64,000 nt of DNA. Origin: VXNE01 sp963665455. GTDB taxonomy: Bacteria; Pseudomonadota; Gammaproteobacteria; Pseudomonadales; Azotimanducaceae. Both the position numbers and the translations under genes were made by a program. Each line of letters begins with the position of its first letter. Within the stretch, counting starts at the first letter, position 1. Below the pieces are notes generated by a model. The model did no database searches, had not been told where the DNA came from, and saw only the letters and a program-made list of their open reading frames with translations. The stretch lies in the NCBI GenBank assembly GCA_963665455.1, contig OY762279.1, forward strand, positions 496,001-560,000, in the 5' to 3' direction. This document shows, piece after piece, positions 8,620 to 18,923 of the stretch.

Positions 8620-9420
8620 ATGAGCGAGGTTGCGGCGGACAGCGCCAGGAGCGTCCCGGGGGCGGTCGACCAGCCAGTCGTCCCGCGGGTCGTTGAGTAT
8701 CCGTCGTCGGACGGCAAGCCCGTGACGGAGACGTCCCTGCACTACAACCGGCTGCGCGACGTGGTGACGGCGCTGCAGGACCGGTACAAGGGCCGCGACG
8801 TGTTCGTCGGCCCCAACCTGCAGGTCTACTACGTGCCGGACAAGCCCAGGATCCACCTGGCGCCGGACGTGTTCGTGGTGTTCGGGGTGCCGAACCAGGA
8901 CCGCGACGTGTTCAAGCTGTGGGAGGAGGGCGTGCCGGCGTTCGTCCTAGAGATCACGTCGAAGAGCTCGGAGGACGACGACCTGAACAAGAAGCGGCGG
9001 CGCTACGCGGCGTGGGGGGTGTCGGAGTACTTCCTGTACGACCCGCGGGTGGAGCACCTGACGCCGCCGCTGCGGGGGCTGTCGCTGGCCGGGGGCCGCT
9101 ACCGGGAGATGCGGGAGCGGGTGTTGCCGAACGGCGAGCGCGGCCTGGTCAGCGAGGCGCTGGGCCTGTACCTGTGGCTGCGGGGCCGGGAGCTGCGGCT
9201 GTACGATCCGGACACCGGGGCGGACCTGCTGACGCCGGCGGAGCAGACTGCCCGCGCCGATTCAGAGGCCGCCCGCGCCGATTCGGAGGCCGAGGCCCGT
9301 GCCCAGGCCGAGGCCCGCGCCGATTCGGAGGCCAAGGCCCGCGCCGAAGCAGAGGCTGCCCGCGCCGAGGGCGAAGCCCGCATCCGCGAGCTCGAGGCCC
9401 AACTGCGTAGGAAGCGGTAG
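8620..9420 (+). CDS. Uma2 family nuclease, copy 2
   Basis: 266 residues. ATG 8620 is preceded by ACGGAGGATCGGGCC, a good ribosome site kept in all intact copies. The Uma2 fold (PD-(D/E)XK) shows the PD motif (HLAPDVFVVFG), the following acidic strand (FVLEITSKSSEDDD) and the K-rich helix plus WGVSEYFLYDP. The last 60 residues are an Ala/Glu/Arg coiled coil of RADSEAEA-type repeats ending RIRELEAQLRRKR. Uma2 proteins are putative endonucleases abundant in multicopy form in some bacteria; no substrate is known. It is followed by secretin S3, the standard Uma2-secretin order of this array. Confidence 0.85.
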   Translation: MSEVAADSARSVPGAVDQPVVPRVVEYPSSDGKPVTETSLHYNRLRDVVTALQDRYKGRDVFVGPNLQVYYVPDKPRIHLAPDVFVVFGVPNQDRDVFKLWEEGVPAFVLEITSKSSEDDDLNKKRRRYAAWGVSEYFLYDPRVEHLTPPLRGLSLAGGRYREMRERVLPNGERGLVSEALGLYLWLRGRELRLYDPDTGADLLTPAEQTARADSEAARADSEAEARAQAEARADSEAKARAEAEAARAEGEARIRELEAQLRRKR

Positions 9421-9603
9421 CCGACGCACGCGAAGGGTCTCCCGGCCGCCACTGTGGCCGTCCCACATCTGGTTCTCGTGGTTCTCGGCCCGCCGTGCGA
9501 AAGGGCAGGGCGGCGACCTGCGGGGTTCTCCCGAATCGCCGCCCCCGAACACCCCAGGCAATCGCCCCCACCCACCCAAAGCCCCAACCCCGTACCGGCT
9601 GCA

Positions 9604-9927
9604 ATGCGCCAACCGCCTCGATTGGTCTGGGCAAAACCCCATGGCGCTCGGCACCCGACAACGCACCGCGTCCCGGCACCCCCGCGCCGCCGCGGGGCCC
9701 TGGGCCACCTGCTCGCCCCAACGGCCACGCTCCTTCTCCTAACCTCCTGCGCCACCCTCAGGGTCGATCCCCTCCCGGACCCCATCCGCCCGCCGCGCAC
9801 CCTCCCGGCGGAGGAAACCCGGCGAACCACCACCACAGCCCAACAAGAAGAAGGCACCACCATCACGTCCACCCCCGGCGTCGTCATCCAGCGCACCGTC
9901 GCCGAGGGCATCGCGGACCGCCTCGGC
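9604..9927 (+). pseudogene. secretin fragment S3 (signal and start of N0)
   Basis: Only the lipoprotein signal (LLLLTSCATLRVDPLP) and the start of N0 (TPGVVIQRTVAEGIADRLG) remain. The 5' part carries two compensating indels: an extra A in GGCAAAACC and a missing G in the GC run. At 9927 the gene is cut and joined to the downstream flank of Rpn copy 2 (GCGTTGGCGCGGCTCC), so the Rpn unit lies in a secretin gene. Confidence 0.8.
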
Positions 9928-9942
9928 GCGTTGGCGCGGCTC

Positions 9943-11061
9943 CTACGGCCCGGGCCCCCGGGCGTCCGCGTCGAACACGTCGTCGAGCGTGCGCGCGTCG
10001 AGCACGTTCTCCGCCCAGGCCTCCAGGTCGGCCGCCGCGGCTTGATGGAGCCGGTCCGCGACCGCGGGGGGAAGCGGCCCGAAGCGCCGCCGCAACTGTC
10101 GCTCCAGAACCGCGCGCTCGCCGTCCACTCGGCCCACGCGCATGCCCTCGTCCCGGCCCACACGCAGGCCCTCGTCCCGGCCCGCGCGCAGGCCCTCGTC
10201 CCGGCCCGCGCGCAAGCCCTCGTCGCGCCCTTCGCGCATGCCTTCGTCGTGCGCCCGCTGGATCATTCCCGCCATGGTCTTGCTCTCCTCCGGATACCGC
10301 CGCCGGTAGGTCTGCTGCTCATTCTCCGTGAGCGCGGCGTAGATGTCGATGAACCGGAGGTACTTCGCGAGCTTGGCCCCGTCCCGCTCCACCGCCCGCA
10401 GGCCGTGCGCCGCGTGCGCGAACACGTCGACCCGGTCCATGTCCGGCGGCCGGCGCATGTTCGGCAGGTTCACCAGGGCGACCGGGTTGTCGCTGTGCCG
10501 CCACGCCCCGGCGTCCAGCGCGTCGAGCCGGCACGACAGGTGCTTGAACGTCAGGTAGTCGCCGCGTTCGGTGCCAAGCGCCAGCCTTGCCGGCGCCGGA
10601 CCGGCGCGCAGGAAAATGGACACCGGCACCACCCGGTTCGTGTCGAACAGCTCCGCGACGTCCCAACAATAGCGGGCCAGCCGGTGCGGCGAGAAGCGCC
10701 CGCCGTCGGTCTCCTCCTCCAGCGCGAACACCACGGCGTCGCGGCGGCCGTCGGCCCAGTCGACGCGCAGCGGCGTGTCCAACTCATGGTAGCGTTGGCC
10801 GAGTCGCTCCTGTAGCTGCTCCTGCCGCAGGGGCACGATCTCCACGTCGTGCCCCGGCCCCGGCGCCTCCTCCGGGGCGAAGAAGGCGAGCGCGTGGCGC
10901 GGGTAGTCGAGGATCAGGTTCTTGAAGTTCTGGTCGTGGCTGATTCTTGCGAGGGGCAAGCCCCTCCCGCTCCCCGGCTGAAGGCTCTTTCTTGCGAGGG
11001 GCAAGCCCCTGTGAGGGCCACCCTCGCGCTCCCCAGTCTGAAGGCTCTCCGCCCTTGCCAT
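9943..11061 (-). CDS. Rpn/DUF4351 family nuclease, copy 2
   Basis: 372 residues, near-identical to copy 1 over the nuclease and DUF4351 parts, but with four rather than five RDEG octads in the linker, exactly 24 bp shorter. It carries the same 105-bp in-frame insertion near the N-terminus. ADGRRDAVVFALEEE is the probable acidic active-site strand. The start is taken at ATG 11061 (MARA). The block from here to about 11900 repeats 765-2750 almost base for base. Confidence 0.8.
   Translation of the reverse strand: MARAESLQTGEREGGPHRGLPLARKSLQPGSGRGLPLARISHDQNFKNLILDYPRHALAFFAPEEAPGPGHDVEIVPLRQEQLQERLGQRYHELDTPLRVDWADGRRDAVVFALEEETDGGRFSPHRLARYCWDVAELFDTNRVVPVSIFLRAGPAPARLALGTERGDYLTFKHLSCRLDALDAGAWRHSDNPVALVNLPNMRRPPDMDRVDVFAHAAHGLRAVERDGAKLAKYLRFIDIYAALTENEQQTYRRRYPEESKTMAGMIQRAHDEGMREGRDEGLRAGRDEGLRAGRDEGLRVGRDEGMRVGRVDGERAVLERQLRRRFGPLPPAVADRLHQAAAADLEAWAENVLDARTLDDVFDADARGPGP
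10944..11048. repeat. 105-bp in-frame palindromic insertion in Rpn copy 2
   Basis: Same two-unit hairpin block as at 1790-1894, at the same codon position, so it was present before the Rpn unit duplicated. Confidence 0.75.
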
Positions 11062-11403
11062 GTGCCGCGTCCGGTGGTGCGTTCGGGCATAGCCTCGGGC
11101 ATCTCCGGCGAATGCGGAATCAGCCATCGCTGAAAATCCCGCGGGAGATTCGCCCCGGTGCGTGGGGCAATGGCGCACGAGGAAGCACCACGATGGGGCG
11201 CTAAGCCCCGGCGGCATCCCCAGCCATCTCGACGCCGACGGCGCCACGCGTCGGCAGCGCGCGTCTTGTCCGCCGGGCCGCCGACTCGCAACCTCCTCCC
11301 GCGCTGCCGCCCCTGCACCCCAGGCAATCGCCCCACCCACCCAAAGCCCCAACCCCGTACCGGCTGCAATGCGCCAACCGCCTCGATTGGTCTGGGCAAC
11401 CCC

Positions 11404-12676
11404 ATGGCGCTCGGCACCCGACAACGCACCGCGTCCCGGCACCCCCGCGCCGCCGCGGGGGCGATGGGCCACCTGCTCGCCCCAACGGCCGCGGCCCTCC
11501 TCCCAGCCTCCTGCGCCACCCTCAGGGTCGATCCCCTCCCGGACCCCATCCGCCCGCCAAGAACCCTCGCGGCGGAGGCCACCGAGGGCGCCGCCGCCAC
11601 CGCGCCGCAGGAAGAAGGCACCACCATCACGTCCACCCCCGGCGTCGTCATCCAGCGCACCGTCGCCGAGGGCATCGCGGACCGCCTGGGGGAGGACCTC
11701 GCCGGCCCGCCCATCGCCGTCAGCTTCCACGACGTGCCGCTGGTGACGTTCATCAACGAGGTGTTCGCGGAGCGGCTCGGCATGTCGTTCACGCTGTCGG
11801 CGGGGCTCTCCGAGAAGACGGACCTCGTCACCCTCCGACTCACGGAGCCCGTCCCCCCCACCAGCTCTTCGCCACCGCGCGCCGCGTGCTTGGTGACCAT
11901 GGCGTGAACCTCCGCGAGGCCGAGGGCGTGCTCACCTTCGCCGCCGACCAGGAGATCGGCGCCGGGGACATCCCGCTCCTGATCAGCGGCCGGGCGCTGC
12001 CGGAGGTGCCGCCGACGCACCGCACGGTATTCCAGTTGGTGCCGATGCGCGTTGCCCGCGCCACCGACGTGTCGAACTTCCTCAACCAGGCGTTGCGCGG
12101 CCAGGACCTCCAGATCAACTCGGACATGCTGAGCAACACCCTGCTGCTGCGCGGCACGATCGAGCTGGTCGAGCGCGCGGCACAGATGATCGAGGTGCTC
12201 GACCAGCCCCTCCTCCGCGGCCGACATGGCGGAGGACCTCGCGGCGGTGCTCCGCGCCGAGGGCTACAGCGTCGGCACCGGGGGCGAGCTCGGCACCGCC
12301 GTCATCCTGCTGCCGCTGCGGGGGGTGAACAAACTGGTGGCCTTCGCGGCGGACGCCGCCACCCTGAACCACGTCCGCGAGTGGGCGCGCACCCTCGACG
12401 CCCGGAAGGAGGCCACGGTGGAGAACGCCGTGTTCACCTACGAGGTCCGCAACACCCAGGCGGCGAGCATGCAGGAGACCCTGGAGGCCATCCTCGAGGA
12501 CGGCGGCACGAGCGCGTTCCAGGGCGTGCAGGCCCTCCAGGGCGCCCCCACCGGCACCGCCGAGGAACGGCATCGGCGGCGGCGACACCGTCACCAGCAG
12601 CACCCTCGGCGTGCAGGCCAAGGCGCTCTCCATGACGCTCGACAGCGCCGGCGCCACCTTCGCCTTGAACGTCGGC
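11404..12676 (+). pseudogene. secretin copy S4, multiple lesions
   Basis: Start MALGTRQR at 11404, lipobox region LLPASCAT, then N0. The frame is lost after the C7 run near 11860, as in S1. N1 (type C, TDVSNFLNQALRGQ) reads from 11886. A deletion near 12222 removes the N1-N2 linker and shifts frame; N2 (type 2, MAEDLAAVLRAEGYS) reads from 12226. N3 is cut after GAPTGTAE and joined to a later segment (GVQAKALSMTLDSAG). The barrel is missing. The remnant ends about 65 bases before the promoter of the ParA cargo pair. Confidence 0.8.
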
Positions 12677-12740
12677 ACCGCAAACTACTCCTCTCCGGTT
12701 GGACAAGGCATCCGCCGCAGCGCCGCCAAAGGCCCCCTTG

Positions 12741-12746
12741 TATAAT
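12741..12746 (+). promoter_or_regulatory. probable -10 box of the ParA operon
   Basis: A perfect TATAAT, rare in this GC-rich text, lies 30 bases before a CTG and 60 bases before a GTG start candidate of the ParA gene. No good -35 is visible at the right spacing. If real, translation from the upstream TTG codons (12699, 12738) is unlikely. Confidence 0.4.
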
Positions 12747-12776
12747 CCGCTGCGGTCCCCATTCCCGGAGTCTCCG

Positions 12777-13637
12777 CTGACAACTCCAGTCTGCGTCTCG
12801 GTGATCAACATGAAGGGCGGCGTCGGCAAGTCGACCGTCGCGGCCCTGCTCGCCCGTCACGCCTCAATCCAGTTGCGGAAGCGCGTCTTGGCGGTAGATC
12901 TGGACCCCCAAGCCAACCTATCGCAAGCTTTCATGACGACGAGATACGAGCGGTTCCTCGCCAACCGGGAGCCGTCGATCGTCGAGGTCTTCAAGGGTGC
13001 CCTGCCGCCTAAGGGGACTTCGGGCGTCCCGACACCACTCAAGCTCTCGGATGTCGCCGTCGGCTCCACGGCGTTCGGCGGTCGAAACGCTTGGCTGATC
13101 CCCAGTCGGTTCGACTTTTCCGAACACCTCGTGTCGGCCCTCACCCCGAACCCGATGGTGCTGGCGCAACGCATCGCTGAGGAACACGGCGACTGGGACT
13201 TGATCTTGATCGACTGCGCGCCGACCGAGTCGATCCTCACCCATACCGCCTACCACGCGAGCCGCTACGTCCTCGTGCCCGTTCGCCCGGAGTACTTCGC
13301 CACCATAGGATTCCCGCTGTTGGGGCGCTCGCTCGAGGACTTCCGCGCCAGCAACCCCGGCCACGACATCGACGTCCTGGGCGTCGTCATCAACAACAAC
13401 ACCTACCAGAGCGGCAACTACGGTGGGCCGGAGAAGACGGACTCCATGGCAGATATCCGGGCGAAGGCGCAGCAAAACGGCTGGCACGTGTTTCCCGCTG
13501 AACTGCCCCTGTCCAGAGGATTTCCCAAGATGATGCGCGGCAACCTAACGCGTCTCGGCGATGCCCCCCGCAGCTTCCGCTTGTTCGCGCAGCAGTTTTT
13601 CAAGCGGCTCGCGGCGCATCACCCACAGTTCCGCTAG
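12777..13637 (+). CDS. ParA family ATPase (cargo gene)
   Basis: A ParA/MinD-type P-loop ATPase of about 285 residues. It has the deviant Walker A KGGVGKST (residues about 13-20), VDLDPQANLS (Walker A' region), LILIDCAPTES (Walker B) and VLGVVINNN. These proteins polymerise or bind DNA nonspecifically to position DNA or protein cargo. The start is ambiguous: CTG 12777 has GGAG six bases upstream, GTG 12801 would cut the first strand, and TTG 12738 or 12699 would overlap the TATAAT. It is followed 49 bases later by an unknown gene in place of the usual ParB. It sits between secretin S4 and Uma2 copy 3; codon use is more mixed than in the repeats. Confidence 0.85.
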   Translation: MTTPVCVSVINMKGGVGKSTVAALLARHASIQLRKRVLAVDLDPQANLSQAFMTTRYERFLANREPSIVEVFKGALPPKGTSGVPTPLKLSDVAVGSTAFGGRNAWLIPSRFDFSEHLVSALTPNPMVLAQRIAEEHGDWDLILIDCAPTESILTHTAYHASRYVLVPVRPEYFATIGFPLLGRSLEDFRASNPGHDIDVLGVVINNNTYQSGNYGGPEKTDSMADIRAKAQQNGWHVFPAELPLSRGFPKMMRGNLTRLGDAPRSFRLFAQQFFKRLAAHHPQFR

Positions 13638-13686
13638 GCGTCTCGACCGTGCTTTTGGACGTTACTGCGGCGGCGGAGGGCAACGG

Positions 13687-14799
13687 ATGAATCACCGTGC
13701 CAAGGGCGAAAACACAACGGGAGTGGTTTCCGATTCGTCGGTCACCGCCCGAACGTCCCCGGCCAGGGGGCGCGGCAGACGCCCCTCCACCGCGAGACGG
13801 TCTCGTCCCACCGCCGCCGACTACGTGGCGCGCATGGATCTGCCCGAACTCGTGCGGGAGCCCCTCGGGGAACTCGCCGGCCGCTTCGACGAACGCCTCT
13901 TCCTACCCACCATCGGCGACGTACGAAACTTCCTGCTCTTCTGCGACTACGATGGTGCGGTGCCGAAGGCCCGGGGCGCCGCAGTGTCCTGCGTGTTCAA
14001 GCTCCTTGCCCGGATGGACCCCGGACGAGTCGCCACGATCTGCGATGAGCGCATGTTCTCTGGGCCCGCGAACATGCTCTCCATCGCCGACGCCATTGGC
14101 CATGCGTCGTCAGGCGTCCGGTCGCGCAGCATCGAGATCCACGTCGAGATGCTGCTGGCGCCGGCCGGCGACTTGGACGGGCTTCGCCGACTGCTTATCG
14201 AACACGCCTCGGAACCGTGGCGCCACCTACGGGAACGAAGCTCCCAGATAGCGGCGCGGTCCGGCCGGGATGCGCTGGCGTTCGGGCGTTGGGCGGACGA
14301 GACCATTCCGGAGTCCGAAGTCGTCCTCGGTGGTCTCGATGCCGGATTTCGCCTGTCAAACGTCGTCCCCGTGATTCAGGGCGACAAACGTGACGTCAGC
14401 GCGTGGAACGTCGTAGTCGAGGACTTCATTGATCGTGTCGTTCGCCCTGCCGTGAACGCGACGCGCCACCAACTCACCGTCGGACCCCGATGGGTTGCCA
14501 TGCGCGACCTCACGTCGGCCGACGCCGAACGGACATTGCGGCGCTTCTCGGACGCCGCCAACCACTCCACCGGTTCTAGTCACCCCCGGGACGAACAGCG
14601 TTGGATGGAGTTCGTCATCGCGTGCGTCCGGGCCGCTACGCGGCGAGACTGCGCTCCCCTGACGCCGACGCTTGACGGTGGCTTGCTCCGGCGATGGTTG
14701 ACGGAGGTCGACGGGTGGACCGGCGATGTGGCTGACGACCTCGTTCACGAGTACGAGTTTGGCTTTGGCCTGATTCAACGCTACGCCCAGAAGCAGTGA
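13687..14799 (+). CDS. hypothetical protein partnered with ParA
   Basis: 370 residues from ATG 13687 (CAACGG upstream). The first 45 residues are basic and disordered (PARGRGRRPSTARRSRPTAA), a possible DNA-binding tail. The rest is helical (LPELVREPLGELAGRF, AAVSCVFKLLARMDP, ANMLSIADAIGHA) with a C-terminal WMEFVIACVRAATRR. It lacks a recognisable ParB nuclease or helix-turn-helix signature. Placement directly after a lone ParA suggests it is the partner or cargo adaptor; that is inference. Bases 14800-15036 hold only the Uma2 leader. Confidence 0.75.
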   Translation: MNHRAKGENTTGVVSDSSVTARTSPARGRGRRPSTARRSRPTAADYVARMDLPELVREPLGELAGRFDERLFLPTIGDVRNFLLFCDYDGAVPKARGAAVSCVFKLLARMDPGRVATICDERMFSGPANMLSIADAIGHASSGVRSRSIEIHVEMLLAPAGDLDGLRRLLIEHASEPWRHLRERSSQIAARSGRDALAFGRWADETIPESEVVLGGLDAGFRLSNVVPVIQGDKRDVSAWNVVVEDFIDRVVRPAVNATRHQLTVGPRWVAMRDLTSADAERTLRRFSDAANHSTGSSHPRDEQRWMEFVIACVRAATRRDCAPLTPTLDGGLLRRWLTEVDGWTGDVADDLVHEYEFGFGLIQRYAQKQ

Positions 14800-15036
14800 C
14801 GGACGAAAGACCTTCGTCCACCCGCAAACGCAGGGTGCCACTCATCCGGCCGTAGGCAAGCCCGACCCTACCGCTGGACGCACGCATTGCGCCGGCGACG
14901 AGCCCCGGGCACCACGGCAAGCATCCCTTGCCCGGTCCCCGCCTGCGGACGTCGCCGGTCGGCCCCACTTCGTCCGCCCGCCGCGGGGGCGTGCTATGGT
15001 CGGCGGCGGCGCCGCGCGGCAACGGAGGATCGGGCC

Positions 15037-15882
15037 ATGAGCGAGGTTGCGGCGGACAGCGCCGGGCGCGTCCCGGGGGCGGTCGACCGAACGGTCGTCC
15101 CGCGGGTCGTTGAGTATCCGTCGTCGGACGGCAAGCCCGTGACGGAGACCTCCCTGCACTACAACCGGCTGCGCGACGTGGTGACGGCGCTGCAGGAGCG
15201 CTACAAGGGCCACGACGTGTTCGTGGGCCCCAACCTGCAGGTCTACTACGTGCCGGACAAGCCCAGGGTCCACCTGGCGCCGGACGTGTTCGTCGTGTTC
15301 GGGGTGCCGAACCAGGACCGCGACGTGTTCAAGCTGTGGGAGGAGGGCGTGCCGGCGTTCGTGCTGGAGATCACGTCGAAGAGCTCGGAGGACGACGACG
15401 TGAACAAGAAGCGGCGGCGCTACGCGGCGTGGGGGGTGTCGGAGTACTTCCTGTACGACCCGCGGGCGGAGCACCTGACGCCGCCGCTGCGGGGGCTGTC
15501 GCTGGCCGGGGGCCGGTACCGGGAGATGCGGGAGCGCGTCCTGCCGAACGGCGAGCGCGGCCTGGTCAGCGAGGCGCTGGGCCTGCACCTGTGGCTGCGG
15601 GGCCGGGAGATGCGGCTGTACGATCCGGACACCGGGGCGGACCTGCTGACGCCGGCGGAGCAGACTGCCCGCGCCGATTCAGAGGCCGCCCGCGCCGATT
15701 CGGAGGCCGAGGCCCGTGCCCAGGCCGAGGCCCGCGCCGATTCGGAGGCCAGGGCCCGCGCGGAAGCAGAGGCCCGCGCCGATTCGGAGGCCAAGGCCCG
15801 CGCCGAAGCAGAGGCTGCCCGCGCCGAGGGCGAAGCCCGCATCCGCGAGCTCGAGGCCCAACTGCGGAAGAAGAAGCGGTAG
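15037..15882 (+). CDS. Uma2 family nuclease, copy 3
   Basis: 281 residues, complete. GGAGG ribosome site, MSEVAADSAGRVPGAVD start, PD motif HLAPDVFVVFG, FVLEITSKSSEDDD and SEYFLYDPRAEHL are all present. The coiled-coil tail is 14 residues longer than in copy 2 (one more RADSEARARAEAEA unit) and ends LRKKKR. It is close kin to copy 2 (TETSLHYNRL type). The next element is secretin S5. Confidence 0.85.
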   Translation: MSEVAADSAGRVPGAVDRTVVPRVVEYPSSDGKPVTETSLHYNRLRDVVTALQERYKGHDVFVGPNLQVYYVPDKPRVHLAPDVFVVFGVPNQDRDVFKLWEEGVPAFVLEITSKSSEDDDVNKKRRRYAAWGVSEYFLYDPRAEHLTPPLRGLSLAGGRYREMRERVLPNGERGLVSEALGLHLWLRGREMRLYDPDTGADLLTPAEQTARADSEAARADSEAEARAQAEARADSEARARAEAEARADSEAKARAEAEAARAEGEARIRELEAQLRKKKR

Positions 15883-16050
15883 GGGCGACGCACGCGAAGG
15901 GCCGTCCGGCCGCCAAGCCCTCTGTCCACCTGACGCCCCGCACGAAAGCGCCGGGCCGCCGACCCGCAACCTCCTCCCGCGCTGCTGGCCCCGAGCGTCC
16001 ATACGCCTCGCCCATCCACGCCCCAAAGCCCCAACCCCGTACCGGCTGCA

Positions 16051-17385
16051 ATGCGCCAACCGCCTCGATTGGTCTGGGCAAACCCCATGGCGCTCGGCAC
16101 CGACAACGCACCGCGTCCCGGCACCCCCGCGCCGCCGCGGGGGCCGCCCGGCACCTGCTGGCCCCAACGGCCGCGGTCCTCCTCCTCACCTCCTGCGCCA
16201 CCCTCAAGGTCGATCCCCTCCCGGACCCCATCCGCCCGCCAAGAACCCTCGCGGCGGAGGCCACCGAGGGCGCCGCCGCCACCGCGCCCCAAGAAGAAGG
16301 CACCACCATCACGTCCACCCCCGGCGTCGTCATCCAGCGCACGGTCGCCGAGGGCATCGCGGACCGCCTGGGGGAGGACCTCGCCGGCCCGCCCATCGCC
16401 GTCAGCTTCCACGACGTGCCGCTGGTGACGTTCATCAACGAGGTGTTCGCGGAGCGCCTCGGCATGTCGTTCACGCTGTCCGCCGGGCTGGCGGAGAAGA
16501 CGGACCTCGTCACCCTCCGCCTCACCGAGCCCGTCCCCCCCAACCAACTCTTCGCCACCGCGCGCCGCGTGCTTGGTGACTATGGCGTGAACCTCCGCGA
16601 GGCGGACGGCGTGCTGACGTTCGTGGCGGACCAGGAGGTCGGCGCCCGCGACATCCCGCTGCTGATCAGCGGCCGGGCGCTGCCGGAGGTGCCGCCGACG
16701 CACCGCACGGCGTTCCAGTTGGTGCCGATGCACGTCGGCCGCGCCAACATCGTGGCGGGCTTCCTCAACCAGGCGTTCGGCAGCGGCCGGGAGCTCGACA
16801 TCCGCACGGACATCCCGAGCAACACCCTGCTGCTGCGCGGCACGATGGAGATGCTCGAGCGCGCCGCCGAGATGATCGAGGTGCTCGACCATCCCCTCCT
16901 GCGCGGCCGCCACGGCGTGATCATCGATCCGAGCTTCCTCGCCGCGGCGGACCTGGCCACGGACTTGGAGGCCGTCCTCGCCGCGGAGGGCTACAGCGTG
17001 GGCACCGGCGGCCAGATCAGCACCGCCGTGATCCTGCTGCCCCTACGAAGCGTCAACAAGCTGGTCGCCTTCGCCTCGGACGCCGCCACCCTCAACCACA
17101 TCCGCGAGTGGGCGCGTACTCTCGATGCGCAGAAGGAAGCCACGGTGGAGAATGCCGTGTTCACGTACGAGGTCCGCAACACCCAGGCGGCGAGCATGCA
17201 GCGGACGCTGGAGGCCATCCTCGAGGACGGCGGCGCCAGCCCGTTCCAAGGCGTCCAGGGCACCCCCACCGACGCCGCCACCGAGGACGACTACCTGGGC
17301 ACCGGCCGCATCGTCGTCGACGAGAACCGCAACATGCTCCTCTTCCGGGGCTCCGGCAAGGAGTGGGCGGAACTGCACGCCAACC
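16051..17385 (+). pseudogene. secretin copy S5, truncated after N3
   Basis: One C is missing in GGCACCGACAACG, so the MRQPPR/MALG start is out of frame with the body. From the lipobox (LLLTSCATLKV) the frame is open through N0, N1 (type A, RANIVAGFLNQAF), N2 (type 1, LATDLEAVLAAEGYS) and N3 up to GSGKEWAELHA near 17381. There it is cut by the flank of Rpn copy 3. The C7 run at 16535-16541 is intact here, unlike S6 and S11. The barrel domain is absent. Confidence 0.8.
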
Positions 17386-17530
17386 GCCGCCTGCGGCGTG
17401 TGGGACATCGCTTGGGGGCGACCCCTCGGGGAACGCGGGCAGGACCACGCAACGCACCGATGGCGGCCGTCGAAGCGTCGAAGCGTCGGACCGGGCCGGG
17501 CCGCGAGCGACGGGCGCGTTGGCGCGGCTC
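17386..17530. repeat. downstream flank of Rpn unit
   Basis: About 145 bases starting CAACCGCCGCCTGCGG are nearly identical to 22860-23010. They define the left edge of the Rpn unit in copies 3 and 4; copies 1 and 2 keep only the last 13-25 bases. No gene is seen in it. Confidence 0.65.
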
Positions 17531-18613
17531 CTACGGCCCGGGCCCCCGGGCGTCCGCGTCGAACACGTCGTCGAGCGTGCGCGCGTCGAGCACGTTCTCC
17601 GCCCAGGCCTCCAGGTCGGCCGCCGGGGCTTGATGGAGCCGGTCCGCGACCGCGGGGGGCAGCCGCCCGAAGCGCCGCCGCAACAGCCGCTCCAGGACCG
17701 TCCGTTCTCCGTCCACGCGGCCCTCGCGCATGCCCTCGTCGCGCCCCTGCCGCATGCCCTCGTCGCGGCCCGCGCGCATGCCTTGCCGCACACCTTCGTC
17801 GTGCGCCCTCTGGATCATTCCCGCCATGGTCTTGCTCTCCTCCGGATACCGCCGCCGGTAGGTCTCCTGCTCATTCTCCGTGAGGGCGGCGTAGATGTCG
17901 ATGAACCGGAGGTACTTCGCCAGCTTGGTGCCGTCCGGCTCCAGCGCCCGCAGGCCGTGCGCCGCGCGTGCGAACACGTCGACCCGGTCCATGCCGGCCG
18001 GCCGGCGCATGTTCGGCAGGTTCACCAGGGCAACGGCGTTGTCGCTGTGCAGCCACGCCCGGGCGTCCATCGCGTCGAGCCGGCACGACACGTGGTCGAA
18101 CGTCAGGTAGTCGCGGCGTTCGGTGCCGAGCGCCAGCCTGGCCGGCGCCGGACCGGCGCGCAGGAAAATGGACACCGGCACCACGCGGTTCGTGTCGAAC
18201 AGCTCCGCGACATCCCAACAATAGCGGGCCAGCCGGTGCGGCGAGAAGCGGCTACCGTCGGTCTCCTCCTCCAGCGCGAACACCACCGCCTCTCGTCGGC
18301 CGTCGGCCCACTGGACCTGTAGCGGCGCGTCGAGCTCGTGGTAGCGTTGGCCGAGGCGCTCCTGCAGCTGCTCCTGGCGCAGGGGCACGATCTCCACGTC
18401 GTCCCCCGGCGCGGGCGCCTCCTCCGGCGCGAAGAAGGCGAGCGCGTGGCGCGGGTAGTCGAGGATCAGGTTCTTGAAGTTCTGGTCGTGGCTGATTCTT
18501 GCGAGGGGCAAGCCCCTCCCGCTCCCCGGCTGAAGGCTCTTTCTTGCGAGGGGCAAGCCCCTGTGAGGGCCACCCTCGCGCTCCCCAGTCTGAAGGCTCT
18601 CCGCCCTTGCCAT
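17531..18613 (-). CDS. Rpn/DUF4351 family nuclease, copy 3
   Basis: 360 residues, the most diverged Rpn copy (YLTFDHVSCRLDAMDA, LEPDGTKLAKYLR). The linker has only two RDEGM octads (EGVRQGMRAGRDEGMRQG) and the DUF4351 part reads RRRFGRLPPAVADRL. It still carries the 105-bp insertion. The start is taken at ATG 18613. The gene lies inside what was secretin S5, on the opposite strand. Confidence 0.8.
   Translation of the reverse strand: MARAESLQTGEREGGPHRGLPLARKSLQPGSGRGLPLARISHDQNFKNLILDYPRHALAFFAPEEAPAPGDDVEIVPLRQEQLQERLGQRYHELDAPLQVQWADGRREAVVFALEEETDGSRFSPHRLARYCWDVAELFDTNRVVPVSIFLRAGPAPARLALGTERRDYLTFDHVSCRLDAMDARAWLHSDNAVALVNLPNMRRPAGMDRVDVFARAAHGLRALEPDGTKLAKYLRFIDIYAALTENEQETYRRRYPEESKTMAGMIQRAHDEGVRQGMRAGRDEGMRQGRDEGMREGRVDGERTVLERLLRRRFGRLPPAVADRLHQAPAADLEAWAENVLDARTLDDVFDADARGPGP
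18496..18600. repeat. 105-bp in-frame palindromic insertion in Rpn copy 3
   Basis: Identical in layout and position to the blocks at 1790 and 10944, in a gene copy that is otherwise clearly diverged. Confidence 0.75.
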
Positions 18614-18923
18614 GTGCCGCGTCCGGTGGTGCGTTCGGGCATAGCCTCGGGCATCTCCGGCGAATGCGGAATCAGCCATCGCTGAAAATCCCGTGGGAGA
18701 TTCGCCCCGGTGCGTGGGGCAATGGCGCACGAGGAGGCACCACGATGGGGCGCTAAGCCCCGGCGGCATCCCCAGCCATCTCGACGCCGACGGCGCCACG
18801 CGTCGGCAGCGCGCGTCTTGTCCGCCGGGCCGCCGACCCGCAACCTCCTCCCGCGCTGCTGGCCCCGAGCGTCCATACGCCTCGCCCACCACCCCCCAAA
18901 GCCCCAACCCCGTACCGGCTGCA

